From Microbacterium sp. TPD7012 (GTDB lineage: Bacteria > Actinomycetota > Actinomycetes > Actinomycetales > Microbacteriaceae): DNA of 64,000 nucleotides. The notes beneath the pieces were generated by a model. That model ran no database searches and was not told the DNA's origin. It saw only the letters and a program-made list of their open reading frames with translations. The DNA lies in the NCBI RefSeq assembly GCF_003075395.1, contig NZ_QDFV01000007.1:622-64621 (forward strand), in the 5' to 3' direction. The position numbers and the translations under genes were made by a program. Shown piece after piece: positions 11,396-19,722 of the stretch; position 1 is the first letter of the stretch; the number at the start of each line of letters is the position of its first letter.

Positions 11396-12582
11396 TGGCC
11401 GCGTCGACCTCGGTGGTGTTCCGTCGCCAGCAGGCGCTGCTGCGCACCCTCTTCTGGGTGTTCAAGCCGTTCGCGTTGTTCACGAGGCGGATCGACTGGG
11501 TCGTCGGCCCCGAAGACATCGCGCTCATGGCCACCCACATCGCGGAGGCGCTACCGAACAGCTACACCGCGATCCACGCGAGGAATCCGTTCTACTCCGT
11601 GGAGTACGACGCCGTGATCCAGACGACGTCCACCGCCCTCGGCGGCCGCCTCGCGACCTGGCGCCGCCTGTACGGCGGACCGATCCTGCTGGCCTGGCTC
11701 GTCAACCGTGCGCGCGGATTCATCTACGTCGGCGGAGGGGCCTTCCTCGAGGGGCACCACGACGAGCGGGAGTTCGAGTTCGCGTTCATCCGGCGGCACG
11801 GGCGACGTCTGGTCTGCTACTTCACCGGCAACGACATCCGCTCGCCCCGATTGTCGCAGCAGCGCGCGGAGGAGACGGGACGTCCCAACATCGGATCGAT
11901 ACTCGCCACGATCGACCCGATCTTCGCCGCACCCGAGTACGACCTGGCCCGGCGGACACGCGCGCAGGTGGCCGAGCGCCATGCGGAGGCGATCTTCAAC
12001 GCCCGCAACGACCAGCTCTCCTACCTCGAGGGGCACACGCACCCGTTCCTGTACTTCTACCCGGATGAGCAGTTCGTCGACAGCACCGTCAAGTTCGATG
12101 CGCCGGAGCGCATCGTCGTCGTGCATGCCCCCTCGAACCCTCTGCTGAAGGGCACGGATGCCGTGCGCGAGGTCATGGCTCGGATCACGCAGTCCCATCC
12201 GCACGTCGAGTACCGCGAGCTGATCGGCGTCCCGCACGAGCAGGTGCTGGCGGCTCTGGACGATGCGCACGTCGCCCTCAACGAGTTCTACGCCTCGGTG
12301 CCCGGTGTGTTCGGCGTCGAGGCCATGGCGCGCCGCTGCGTGCTGGTCACCAGCGCCCGCGCGTCCGACGAGCCCGATCTGGGCGAGGATGCCGACGAGG
12401 CCTGGGTGATCGCCGACGTGCACACGCTCCACGACGCACTGCTGACGGTGCTCGCGCACCCCGAGGAGATGGCCGCGCAGGCCGCACGCGGACACGCGTG
12501 GGCGATGGCCAACGCCTCGGCGAGCGCGAGCGCACGAGCGCTGGCGCTGGCACTGGCCTCGGCGACAGAGCCTGCGCGATGA
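11392..12582 (+). CDS. Glycosyltransferase-like protein, GT-B fold (HGTD-family paralogue 1)
   Basis: Predicted cytoplasmic glycosyltransferase of 396 residues. The N-terminal half contains YVGGGAFLEGHHDE and CYFTGNDIRSPRL; the C-terminal half has VVHAPSNPLLKGTDAVREV and a donor-binding-like segment ALNEFYASVPGVFGVEAMARRCVLV. The pieces GNDIRSPR, HAPSNPxxKGT and YGV/FGV-EAMA line up with three other genes in this window (14.9, 16.1 and 18.5 kb), so these appear to be one family. The start ATG (11392) overlaps the stop of the amidotransferase (ATGATGGCC gives two possible ATGs). The C-terminus is low-complexity Ala/Ser/Leu. Acceptor and donor are unknown; its operon suggests it adds the amidino sugar. 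Confidence 0.75.
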   Translation: MMAASTSVVFRRQQALLRTLFWVFKPFALFTRRIDWVVGPEDIALMATHIAEALPNSYTAIHARNPFYSVEYDAVIQTTSTALGGRLATWRRLYGGPILLAWLVNRARGFIYVGGGAFLEGHHDEREFEFAFIRRHGRRLVCYFTGNDIRSPRLSQQRAEETGRPNIGSILATIDPIFAAPEYDLARRTRAQVAERHAEAIFNARNDQLSYLEGHTHPFLYFYPDEQFVDSTVKFDAPERIVVVHAPSNPLLKGTDAVREVMARITQSHPHVEYRELIGVPHEQVLAALDDAHVALNEFYASVPGVFGVEAMARRCVLVTSARASDEPDLGEDADEAWVIADVHTLHDALLTVLAHPEEMAAQAARGHAWAMANASASASARALALALASATEPAR

Positions 12583-13589
12583 CATCGCGGCGTCAGACGC
12601 TCCTCACGCGGATCGGTTCGATCCTCCTCGCGGGCCTCCTGCTCGCCGGGTGCACCTCCCCCGCCCCCTCGGCATCCCCCTCCCCGATCCCGACGGTGTC
12701 CCCCGCGCCGGAGACGAGCCTCAACACCGAGGGCTTCGCGACATCCGGATGGACTCTGCGCACCGACGTCCTCAACCCCTTCTACGACCGGATCCAGGTC
12801 GACGTCGACATCACCGAGATCGACGACTCGGGTCTCGCGCTGTACCGGGAGCAGGCCACCGGAAAGGTGCTGCCGCATCCGATCGTCAACGCGCAGTATG
12901 CGATGGCGGCCCTGCTGCGGTGGGAGGAGACCGGCGACGACATCTGGCTGACGCGAGCCATCCGCAACGCGCAGGAGCTCGTCGACACGCACGTGGAGCG
13001 AGACGGCGCGTGGTGGTTCCAATACGACTGGGACTGGACCTACCTGGATCGCACGCTCACCGCACCCTGGTGGTCGGGGATGGCGCAGGGCGAAGCGTTG
13101 ACGGTGTTCTCCCGCCTCGCCACCATCCAGCCCGAGAATCCGCAGTGGCGAGAGGCCGCCGACCGCACGGTCGAGTCGTTCTTCCAGCGCGGCGAGGGCA
13201 ACACCGCACCGTGGTCGACCGTCGTCGACAACGGGTACCTGTGGTTCGAGGAATACGCGGGCGACCAGCCGCCGCTCCTGGTCATGAACGGGCACGTCTT
13301 CGCGATCTTCGGGCTCTACGAGTACTGGCTGCTCAGCGGGGACCAGCGGGTCGCGACCTACATCGACGGCGGCGCGACGGCCATCCTGGCCGCGATGCCG
13401 CTGATCCGCGGCGGCGAGGGTGCGGTGTCGTACTACTGCACGCAGCGCGACTACTGCCGCCGTGTCGAATGGCAGAACGCCACGTACCACCCGATCCACA
13501 TCCAGCAGCTCCACGCTCTGGGACGGATCACCGGCGCACCGGAGTTCGACGAGTGGGCCGCACTCCTGGAGAGCGACTGGCAGGGCTGA
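12579..13589 (+). CDS. Lipoprotein with D-glucuronyl C5-epimerase domain
   Basis: Exported lipoprotein of 336 residues. The N-terminus MTSRRQTLLTRIG is followed by a hydrophobic stretch and the lipobox LLAGC with C25 as the lipidation site, then a Ser/Pro-rich linker. The mature part resembles the C-terminal domain of heparosan-type glucuronyl C5-epimerases: NAQYAMAALLRWEETGD, NGHVFAIFGLYEYWLLSG and YHPIHIQQLHALG, all features of an (alpha/alpha)-barrel. It would invert C5 of uronic acid residues in the polymer outside the membrane. It is last in the amidino-sugar operon with an ATGA overlap to the preceding gene, so the substrate polymer is probably that made by this cluster. Family assignment is from motif memory, not a search. 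Confidence 0.75.
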   Translation: MTSRRQTLLTRIGSILLAGLLLAGCTSPAPSASPSPIPTVSPAPETSLNTEGFATSGWTLRTDVLNPFYDRIQVDVDITEIDDSGLALYREQATGKVLPHPIVNAQYAMAALLRWEETGDDIWLTRAIRNAQELVDTHVERDGAWWFQYDWDWTYLDRTLTAPWWSGMAQGEALTVFSRLATIQPENPQWREAADRTVESFFQRGEGNTAPWSTVVDNGYLWFEEYAGDQPPLLVMNGHVFAIFGLYEYWLLSGDQRVATYIDGGATAILAAMPLIRGGEGAVSYYCTQRDYCRRVEWQNATYHPIHIQQLHALGRITGAPEFDEWAALLESDWQG

Positions 13590-13598
13590 GAGTCGCGG

Positions 13599-14753
13599 TC
13601 AGCGGGAGCGCACGATCGCGCTGACCGCCGTCGCCCAGTTCTCCACCTGCGCCTCGGCGGAGAGCGCCGCGGCGTGCTCCTGCACAGCGGCCTTGAACCC
13701 GTCGACCCGCTCGGGAGTGAGTCCGTCGACGGCCGCGAGGATGCTCGACTCCGTGAAGTCCGCCGTGACGATGCCGAGGCCCCGCTCCTCCACGATGCCG
13801 GCCATCTCGATGGACGGACCGACGATGATGCCGAGTCGGGCCTGCACGAAGTCGAAGAACTTGTTCGGCAGCGCGAGCGCGTTGTTCTCGCTCGTCGGCG
13901 GCAGCACGTGGATCCCCACGTCGTAGCCGTGCAGCACATCGATCAGCTCGGCCTGCGCGACCGGCTCATGCACCGTGATCCGAGATCCGAGCTCGTCGGA
14001 GAGAGCGACGAGCTGCTCACGATCGGTGGGCGGGTTGTACGTCAGGTAGAGGTCGAGGCTGACGTCGGCCGAGGAGGCGGCGACTGCCCGCATGATCTCG
14101 GCGAGACCTCGCTCGCGGAACGGATTGCCGCTGTGCACGAGCCGGATCGGACGCCCCGTCGGCGTCGGCGCGAAGTCCCGGAACGGGGTCGCGTTCGTCA
14201 CCACGCCGGGCTCGAGGCCGTACTCGCGGTAGCGCTGGGCGATCGCGGTACCGACGGTCGTGGAGGACCGGACGCGGGACGCGAACCGTGTGATGAGCCA
14301 GGTCCAGTACCGCCGCTGCCGGAGTCCGAGTTTCGTATCGTCGACGGGCAGGCCGGGGAAGAACTCATGGAGGTCGGCGTGGACCCGCTCCGCTCCCGCC
14401 ACCGAGATGGCGGCTCCGAGGGTCTCCGCGTCGTTCGCGATGACCGCGTCGAACCGGCGTCCGCGCAGGAGACGACGGGTCTGCTGCACCAGGGGCACGT
14501 GGTCGTACCCCCAGCGGAACCACTCCCGCTCGCGGGCGATGTCGTCGACGAGGTCTCCCCAGCGTCCGCGGGGCCGGACGTCATCGGGGTCGAGGGCGAT
14601 GTGCTCGACCCGAGAATCCGGCGAGGCACCGGGCGAACAGGTCGTGACCTCGTACTCGTCGGCGAGCCGGCGCACCTGCTTGATCACGCGGGGATCGATG
14701 TCGATCGCGTCGTACGAGAGGATGAGGACCCGCGGCCGCGCAGACGAGGTCAC
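13599..14753 (-). CDS. Glycosyltransferase family 4 protein
   Basis: GT-B glycosyltransferase of about 384 residues. N-terminal ARPRVLILSYDAIDIDPRVIKQVRRLA is the acceptor-domain opening of GT4 enzymes; the C-terminal donor domain has RLVHSGNPFRERGL, GYDVGIHVLPPTSENNALALPNKFFDFVQARLGIIVG, with the NKxFDFxxA donor motif. Start: GTG at 14753 overlaps the TGA of a short upstream reading frame (GTGA), or GTG at 14756 one codon earlier. The gene converges with the epimerase lipoprotein, leaving 9 bases between stops and no room for a terminator. Donor and acceptor cannot be read from the sequence. Confidence 0.85.
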   Translation of the reverse strand: MTSSARPRVLILSYDAIDIDPRVIKQVRRLADEYEVTTCSPGASPDSRVEHIALDPDDVRPRGRWGDLVDDIAREREWFRWGYDHVPLVQQTRRLLRGRRFDAVIANDAETLGAAISVAGAERVHADLHEFFPGLPVDDTKLGLRQRRYWTWLITRFASRVRSSTTVGTAIAQRYREYGLEPGVVTNATPFRDFAPTPTGRPIRLVHSGNPFRERGLAEIMRAVAASSADVSLDLYLTYNPPTDREQLVALSDELGSRITVHEPVAQAELIDVLHGYDVGIHVLPPTSENNALALPNKFFDFVQARLGIIVGPSIEMAGIVEERGLGIVTADFTESSILAAVDGLTPERVDGFKAAVQEHAAALSAEAQVENWATAVSAIVRSR

Positions 14754-14815
14754 CACGTCGTCACGGTCCCGGAGGGGGAAGGGCGGACGTCCTCGTATGC
14801 GATCCGGACACTCAT
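14750..14815 (-). CDS. Possible 21-residue leader peptide overlapping the GT4 start
   Basis: Short frame ATG (14815) to TGA (14750-14752) that begins MSVRIAYEDV and ends GTVTTW. TAGACT ends exactly seven bases before its ATG, the same arrangement as at other probable leaderless starts here, while the GT4 gene itself has no promoter or ribosome-binding site of its own. The TGA overlaps the GT4 start (GTGA), so translating the peptide would deliver ribosomes to the GT4 start. The alternative is that the GT4 gene formerly began at 14815 and a one-base change shifted the frame; the peptide has no known relative that I can name. Confidence 0.45.
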   Translation of the reverse strand: MSVRIAYEDVRPSPSGTVTTW

Positions 14816-14822
14816 GCGCTCC

Positions 14823-14828
14823 AGTCTA
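14823..14828 (-). promoter_or_regulatory. Putative -10 element for leader peptide and GT4 gene
   Basis: TAGACT on the minus strand, seven bases before the ATG at 14815. The 104-base region 14756-14859 separates this unit from the divergent plus-strand glycosyltransferase gene, which instead has a clear GGAGG ribosome-binding site. Confidence 0.45.
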
Positions 14829-14859
14829 GGAGGCCTCAGCGCGGTTCCCCGGAGGACAC

Positions 14860-16155
14860 ATGTCCGCCTCGGTAGACTGGGCGGATGACCGCTGTCCGTT
14901 CCACGATCGCTCCGCGCTCGTGAACCGCTACCGTCTGCCTGGCTGGATCAACTCGCTCATCGATCGGATCGCGGATGCTCCGATGAGTCCGATCGGCCGG
15001 ATCGCGGCCCGCCGGATGGGTGCCCCGGCTCCGGCCGGAGCCGTTCCCGCCACGGAGTTCGACGACAAGCCGATCAGGGTCCTCATCACCCCGATGAACT
15101 ACTCCGGCCAGGGCCGGGCCTGGGCGCGCGCGCTCGAGGCAGCGGACCCCTCGATCTCGGCCCGCAACACCGCCGTCGACGTTCCCGGGGGCTTCTCGTT
15201 CGACGCGGACCTCGTGGTCCCCGTCGGCACGTACCACAACGGCGCCGAGTGGCAGCAGCGCGAGTTCGAGGCTGCGAGCCGCGCCACGCATGTGCTGATC
15301 GAGGCCGAGGAGCCCCCGTTCGGGCGGATGCTGTCGCGGTCGGTCGCCGCTCAGGCCGAGGCCCTGCTGGACAGAGGCGTCGATGTCGCGTTCCTCGCGC
15401 ACGGGACCGACGTCCGGCTCCCCTCCCGCCATATGACGGACAACCCGTGGTCGCACTACGGAGACCCGGACATCTACGCGCCCAGGGCGGAGGTCCTCGC
15501 CGCGAGGAACATCCGACTGCTGACCGAGAGCGGCCGTCCTCTCTTCGTCTCGACTCCGGACCTGCTGGAGGATCTGCCCTCCGCCGGATGGTGCCCGGTC
15601 GTCGTCGACCCCTCGCGCTGGGCCGCCGCGCCTCGGAGCGGTTCCGACGGCCCGCTGCGCGTCACGCACGTCCCGTCGGTGTCGGCGGTGAAGGGCACCC
15701 AGCTCATCCTCCCCGCGCTCGAGAAGCTCGCCGAGGAAGGGGTCATCGACCTCCGACTCGTGCAGGGCGTTCCGAGCGCCGAGATGCCGGCCGTGTTCGC
15801 CACCGCCGACGTGGTGATCGATCAGGTGCGCATCGGCTCCTACGGCGTCGCAGCCTGCGAGGCCATGGCCGCGGGGTGCATCGTGGTCGGACACGTCGCC
15901 GACCGCGTCCGCGGCGAGGTCGAGCGGCGCACCGGACTCGCGCTCCCCGTCGTGGAGAGCGACCCGCCGAGCATCGAGGAGACACTGCGTCGACTCGCCG
16001 CGCTTCCGGATCGCTCCGCGATCATCCGAGCAGGCATCGACTTCGTGCGGCACGTCCACGACGGACGCATGGCCGCTGCGGTCCTGACAGACGAGTGGAT
16101 CCGTCCACGCACGAGCACAGACCAGGAAGGTGGCGCGCATGCATCCCGCGATTGA
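14860..16155 (+). CDS. Glycosyltransferase-like protein (HGTD-family paralogue 2)
   Basis: A 431-residue protein of the paralogous family described at 11.4 kb. Motifs in order: VLITPMNYSGQGRAWARALE, NTAVDVPGGFSFDAD, HVLIEAEEPPFG, AFLAHGTDVRLPSRH, PLFVSTPDLL, WCPVVVDPSRW, VTHVPSVSAVKGT, EMPAVFATADVVIDQVRIG and YGVAACEAMAAGCIVVGHV. The last block resembles the donor-nucleotide site of GT-B enzymes. The ATG at 14860 is chosen because GGAGG lies four bases before it; the extra N-terminus compared with paralogues is short and hydrophilic. It starts a run of four co-directional transferase genes, and its end overlaps the next gene by 17 bases. Confidence 0.75.
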   Translation: MSASVDWADDRCPFHDRSALVNRYRLPGWINSLIDRIADAPMSPIGRIAARRMGAPAPAGAVPATEFDDKPIRVLITPMNYSGQGRAWARALEAADPSISARNTAVDVPGGFSFDADLVVPVGTYHNGAEWQQREFEAASRATHVLIEAEEPPFGRMLSRSVAAQAEALLDRGVDVAFLAHGTDVRLPSRHMTDNPWSHYGDPDIYAPRAEVLAARNIRLLTESGRPLFVSTPDLLEDLPSAGWCPVVVDPSRWAAAPRSGSDGPLRVTHVPSVSAVKGTQLILPALEKLAEEGVIDLRLVQGVPSAEMPAVFATADVVIDQVRIGSYGVAACEAMAAGCIVVGHVADRVRGEVERRTGLALPVVESDPPSIEETLRRLAALPDRSAIIRAGIDFVRHVHDGRMAAAVLTDEWIRPRTSTDQEGGAHASRD

Positions 16156-17314
16156 GCGGATCTGGAAGCTGGTGCCGAAGCCGGTGCAGGATTCCATCGC
16201 CGCCGGTGTCGACAGGGCGAACGGCGTCGTGCCCCCGCCCCCGCCCCACCCCGACCTGACCCGGCCGCACCGCGTGCTCATCGGCCCGGTGAACTACGCC
16301 GGCCAGGGCTACCGGTGGTCGCGGGCGATGGAGGAGTCCGGGGACGTCTCGGCGAAGAACTTCGTCCATGCCGAGAACAACGTCCTGCAGTACCCCGCGG
16401 ACTACGTCGTGCCGTGGCGCACCTCGGAGCACTCCCGCGCGTGGCAGCGCGCGATGGTCGAGACGATCGCCCAGGAGTACACGCACGTTCTCGTCGAGGC
16501 CTGCGTTCCGGTTCTTGGCGGCATGTTCTCCGGTGATCTGCGGCGGCAGGTGGCGCTCATGCAGCGCGGCGGCGCCCGCGTGGGGATCATCGGACACGGC
16601 ACGGACGTGCGGCTCCCCTCGACGCACGTGCAGTCGACGCCCTGGTCCCACTTCGTGGACAGCGACGAGTGGGTCGCTGCGGAGAAGGTCGAGACCGTGG
16701 TCGCCGAGAACCTGCGGGTCATCCGCGAGCTCGGACTGCCGACATTCGTCTCGACCGCCGGGCTGCTCATCGACATCCCCGACGCGCACTTCCTGGGCGT
16801 CGTCATCGACCCGGACAGGTGGGTGAACGACGAGCCCGTCCTGCAGCGCGACCGGCTGAAGGTCGTCCATGCTCCGACGAACCCCCACGTCAAGGGCACG
16901 CCCCTCATCGTTCCCGCGGCGCAGCGGCTCCACGACGAGGGTCTCATCGAGTTCGTGCAGCTCGAGCGCACGCCGAACGAGGAGATGCCCGCCGTGCTCG
17001 CATCCGCCGACGTCGTGCTGGACCAGTTCCGCGTCGGAGACTACGGCGTCGCGGCCTGCGAGACCATGGCAGCCGGCCGCCTCGTGCTGGCGCACGTGAC
17101 CGATCAGGTGCGCCAGGAGGTCGAGCGCCACGCCTCGATGCCGCTCCCCGTCGTGGAGGCCACACCGGACGACATCGAGGCGGTGCTGCGCGACATCGTC
17201 GCGCGTCGCGAGCACTACCGTGCGATCGCCGCGTCCGGACCGGCGTTCGTGCGTCGCCTCCACGACGGCGCCTTCTCCCGCGAGGTGCTCGTGAAGCACT
17301 TCCTGGCGGTCTGA
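16139..17314 (+). CDS. Glycosyltransferase-like protein (HGTD-family paralogue 3)
   Basis: 391 residues; same architecture as its neighbour: VLIGPVNYAGQGYRWSRAME, HVLVEACVPVLGG, GIIGHGTDVRLPSTH, FVSTAGLLIDIP, VVIDPDRW, VVHAPTNPHVKGT, EEMPAVLASADVVLDQFRVGDYGVAACETMAAGRLVLAHV. It diverges in the VPGGF segment, which reads HAENNVLQYPADYVVP. Start: ATG at 16139, eight bases after AGGAAGG; a GTG at 16130 is in frame but sits inside that ribosome-binding site. The 17-base overlap with the preceding gene implies coupled translation. Probably adds a different sugar or linkage from its paralogues; nothing in the sequence says which. Confidence 0.75.
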   Translation: MHPAIERIWKLVPKPVQDSIAAGVDRANGVVPPPPPHPDLTRPHRVLIGPVNYAGQGYRWSRAMEESGDVSAKNFVHAENNVLQYPADYVVPWRTSEHSRAWQRAMVETIAQEYTHVLVEACVPVLGGMFSGDLRRQVALMQRGGARVGIIGHGTDVRLPSTHVQSTPWSHFVDSDEWVAAEKVETVVAENLRVIRELGLPTFVSTAGLLIDIPDAHFLGVVIDPDRWVNDEPVLQRDRLKVVHAPTNPHVKGTPLIVPAAQRLHDEGLIEFVQLERTPNEEMPAVLASADVVLDQFRVGDYGVAACETMAAGRLVLAHVTDQVRQEVERHASMPLPVVEATPDDIEAVLRDIVARREHYRAIAASGPAFVRRLHDGAFSREVLVKHFLAV

Positions 17315-17318
17315 ATCC

Positions 17319-18485
17319 ATGCGCGTCGCCATCGTCTCCCGCATCTACCGACCGGAGCCGTCTGCCGCCTCGCTCTTCCTCGGCGCCGTCGCCGACGAGC
17401 TGACCGGCCGCGGGAATCGGGTGGTCGTGCTCACCGCCCGGCCGCCGAAGAGCACGAGGACTCCGCGTCATGTGGAGACCGTCCGCACCTTCCCGGTGGT
17501 CCGCGACCGCCAGGGTTACGTGCGCGGGTACATCCCCTACCTGAGCTTCGACATCCCCCTCGCCTTCCGCCTGCTCTTCCTGCGGCGCCCCGACGTCGTC
17601 TTCATGGAGCCGCCGCCCACCACCGGGGTCGTCGTGCGCGTCATCTGCGCCCTGCGGCGGATCCCCTACGTCTACGACGCGGCGGACATCTGGTCGGATG
17701 CCGCCGACCAGGCGACGAACTCCTCGCTCGTGATCCGGGTGCTCCGCGCCATGGAGGGATTCGGGATGCGCGGCGCCGAGCGCCTCGTCACCATCTCGCA
17801 GGGCGTCGTCACGCGCGCTCGCGCGCTGGGCGTCTCCCGCAGGATCGCCGTCACGGGCTTCGGTGCGGACACGGGGGCGTTCGCCCCGGACTCCGACGTC
17901 CCCGTCCGGAAGCTCTTCGTCTATGCGGGGAGCTATTCGCCCTGGCACGGCGCGGAGGCGCTGATCGACGCCTTCGGGATCTTCTCCCGTGAGCATCCCG
18001 GCTACACGCTGCGGTTCATCGGCAACGGCAGCGAACGCGAGCTGATCGAGGAGCGCGCGAGACAGGTCGGCGTCGCCGACGCGGTCGAGTTCCTCGCCGC
18101 GATGCCGGCGGAGGAGCTCCTCCCGCACCTGAACGAGGCCGTCGCGAGCATGGCGACCCTGCGCCCCGGCACCGGCTACGACTACGCCTTCACCACGAAG
18201 GCGTATTCCTCGCTCGCGGCGGGATGCCCTGTGCTGTTCGCCGGCCCCGGCCCCACCGCGCCGTTCCTGCGGGAGGCGAACCGCCACGTGCGGGCCGGGA
18301 TCGCCTGCGAGTACGACGTGGCCCAGATCGCGATCGCGATGGAGCAGCTCGCGATCACACCGCTCTCCGCGCAGGAGCGCGAGGACCTCGGACGCTGGAC
18401 AGCCGAAGAGCACTCCCTCACGGCCGTCGCGCGGCGCGTCGTCGACAACATCGAGTCCGCGGCCGTCCGCTCCGAGGAGCGCTGA
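17319..18485 (+). CDS. Glycosyltransferase family 4 protein (WbuB-like)
   Basis: GT-B transferase of 388 residues. The opening MRVAIVSRIYRPEPSAASLFLGAVADELTG, the central FMEPPPTTGVVVRVICALRRIPYVYDAADIWSDAA and the donor site FVYAGSYSPWHGAEALIDAF plus YDYAFTTKAYSSLAAGCPVLFAG are typical of WbuB/WcaI-type GT4 enzymes. It sits between two HGTD-family genes, 4 bases after one and 1 base before the other, in the same operon. No ribosome-binding site is obvious before the ATG, so translation is probably coupled to the upstream gene. Sugar specificity unknown. Confidence 0.88.
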   Translation: MRVAIVSRIYRPEPSAASLFLGAVADELTGRGNRVVVLTARPPKSTRTPRHVETVRTFPVVRDRQGYVRGYIPYLSFDIPLAFRLLFLRRPDVVFMEPPPTTGVVVRVICALRRIPYVYDAADIWSDAADQATNSSLVIRVLRAMEGFGMRGAERLVTISQGVVTRARALGVSRRIAVTGFGADTGAFAPDSDVPVRKLFVYAGSYSPWHGAEALIDAFGIFSREHPGYTLRFIGNGSERELIEERARQVGVADAVEFLAAMPAEELLPHLNEAVASMATLRPGTGYDYAFTTKAYSSLAAGCPVLFAGPGPTAPFLREANRHVRAGIACEYDVAQIAIAMEQLAITPLSAQEREDLGRWTAEEHSLTAVARRVVDNIESAAVRSEER

Positions 18486-18486
18486 G

Positions 18487-19722
18487 ATGGCCGGTCTGCA
18501 CGACATCGCCGGCTGGTTGGTCCGCCGCCGCTCGTCCCTGCCCGCCTGGGCGACGCGCATCATCGATGCGCCCGCGCGCAACCCGGACGGCCTGATCGGT
18601 CGACTCGCCTATCGGATCCTCGGCGGCGGCGGCGCTGCGAACACCTCGGCGCCGGACACGGCCGTCCGCGTCTACATCGCCCCGACCAACTACTCCGGTC
18701 AGGGCTTCCTCTGGGCGCGGGCGCTCGAGCGGGCGCAGAGCGACGTCGGCGCGCGCAACATGGCCGTGGACATCCCCGGCGGATTCGCCTTCCCAGCTGA
18801 CACGACCGTGCCCATCGCCGTCAACAGCGCCTCCGCCGAGTGGCAGCGCGCCGAGTGGGAGGCGGTGCAGGCCTTCACGCATGTGCTGATCGAGGCGGAG
18901 CGGCCGATCTTCGGCGGGCTCTTCGGCCGCCGGGTGCTCGCCGAGGTCGAGGCGCTCGAGAAGGCCGGGCTGTCCGTCGCCTTCCTCAGCCACGGCACCG
19001 ACATCCGCAGCCCTCGGGCGCACGCCGCGCTGACGCCCTGGTCGCCCTACCCGGAGGACCCCCGTACCGAGACGCTCCAGGCCGACGCCGATGAGAACAT
19101 CGCGCTCCTCGACACGCTCCGGCGCCCCACGTTCGTCTCGACACCCGATCTGCTCCTCGACGTCCCCTGGGCGCGATGGTGTCCGGTCGTCGTGGACGCC
19201 GAGCGCTTCGCCCAGGACCGCTCCGTGCTCCTCGGGCAGACGCCGCGCGTGATCCACATCTCGAGCTCCGCCGTCCAGAAGGGCAGCCATCACATCGCGC
19301 CGGCCCTCCAGCCTCTCGTCGACGATCGGGCGATCAGCTACGACCTCGTGACCGGCGTGAGCTCCGCGGAGATGCCGGCGATCATCGGCGGCGCCGACAT
19401 CGTGCTCGACCAGTTCCGGATCGGGTCGTACGGCGTCGCGGCCTGCGAGGCCATGGCGGCCGGTCGGATCGTCGTCGGGCACGTCCTGCCGGAGGTGCGC
19501 GAGCTCATCCACGCGGACACCGGCCTGGAGCTGCCGATCGTCGAGGCCACCCCCGACACGCTCCGCGACGTGGTCAGCGGGCTGCTCGCGGACCCCGATC
19601 GCGCGCGCGCGATCGCCGAGAGCGGACCGGGCTACGTGCAGGCGGTGCACTCGGGCGCACGCAGCGCCGCCGTCCTCCTGGACGGATGGATCGACCGCTC
19701 AGGCCGCCCCGACGGGGACTGA
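18487..19722 (+). CDS. Glycosyltransferase-like protein (HGTD-family paralogue 4)
   Basis: 411 residues; closest in sequence to the paralogue at 14.9 kb. Motifs: VYIAPTNYSGQGFLWARALE, NMAVDIPGGFAFPAD, HVLIEAERPIFGG, AFLSHGTDIRSPRAH, TFVSTPDLLLDVPWARWCPVVVD, IHISSSAVQKGS and EMPAIIGGADIVLDQFRIGSYGVAACEAMAAGRIVVGHV. A GAGGAG lies seven bases before the ATG. It ends the operon; its final 24 bases overlap the 3' end of the convergent acyltransferase gene, so there is no terminator between them. The family can be described by these motifs but I do not recognise a characterised member. Confidence 0.75.
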   Translation: MAGLHDIAGWLVRRRSSLPAWATRIIDAPARNPDGLIGRLAYRILGGGGAANTSAPDTAVRVYIAPTNYSGQGFLWARALERAQSDVGARNMAVDIPGGFAFPADTTVPIAVNSASAEWQRAEWEAVQAFTHVLIEAERPIFGGLFGRRVLAEVEALEKAGLSVAFLSHGTDIRSPRAHAALTPWSPYPEDPRTETLQADADENIALLDTLRRPTFVSTPDLLLDVPWARWCPVVVDAERFAQDRSVLLGQTPRVIHISSSAVQKGSHHIAPALQPLVDDRAISYDLVTGVSSAEMPAIIGGADIVLDQFRIGSYGVAACEAMAAGRIVVGHVLPEVRELIHADTGLELPIVEATPDTLRDVVSGLLADPDRARAIAESGPGYVQAVHSGARSAAVLLDGWIDRSGRPDGD

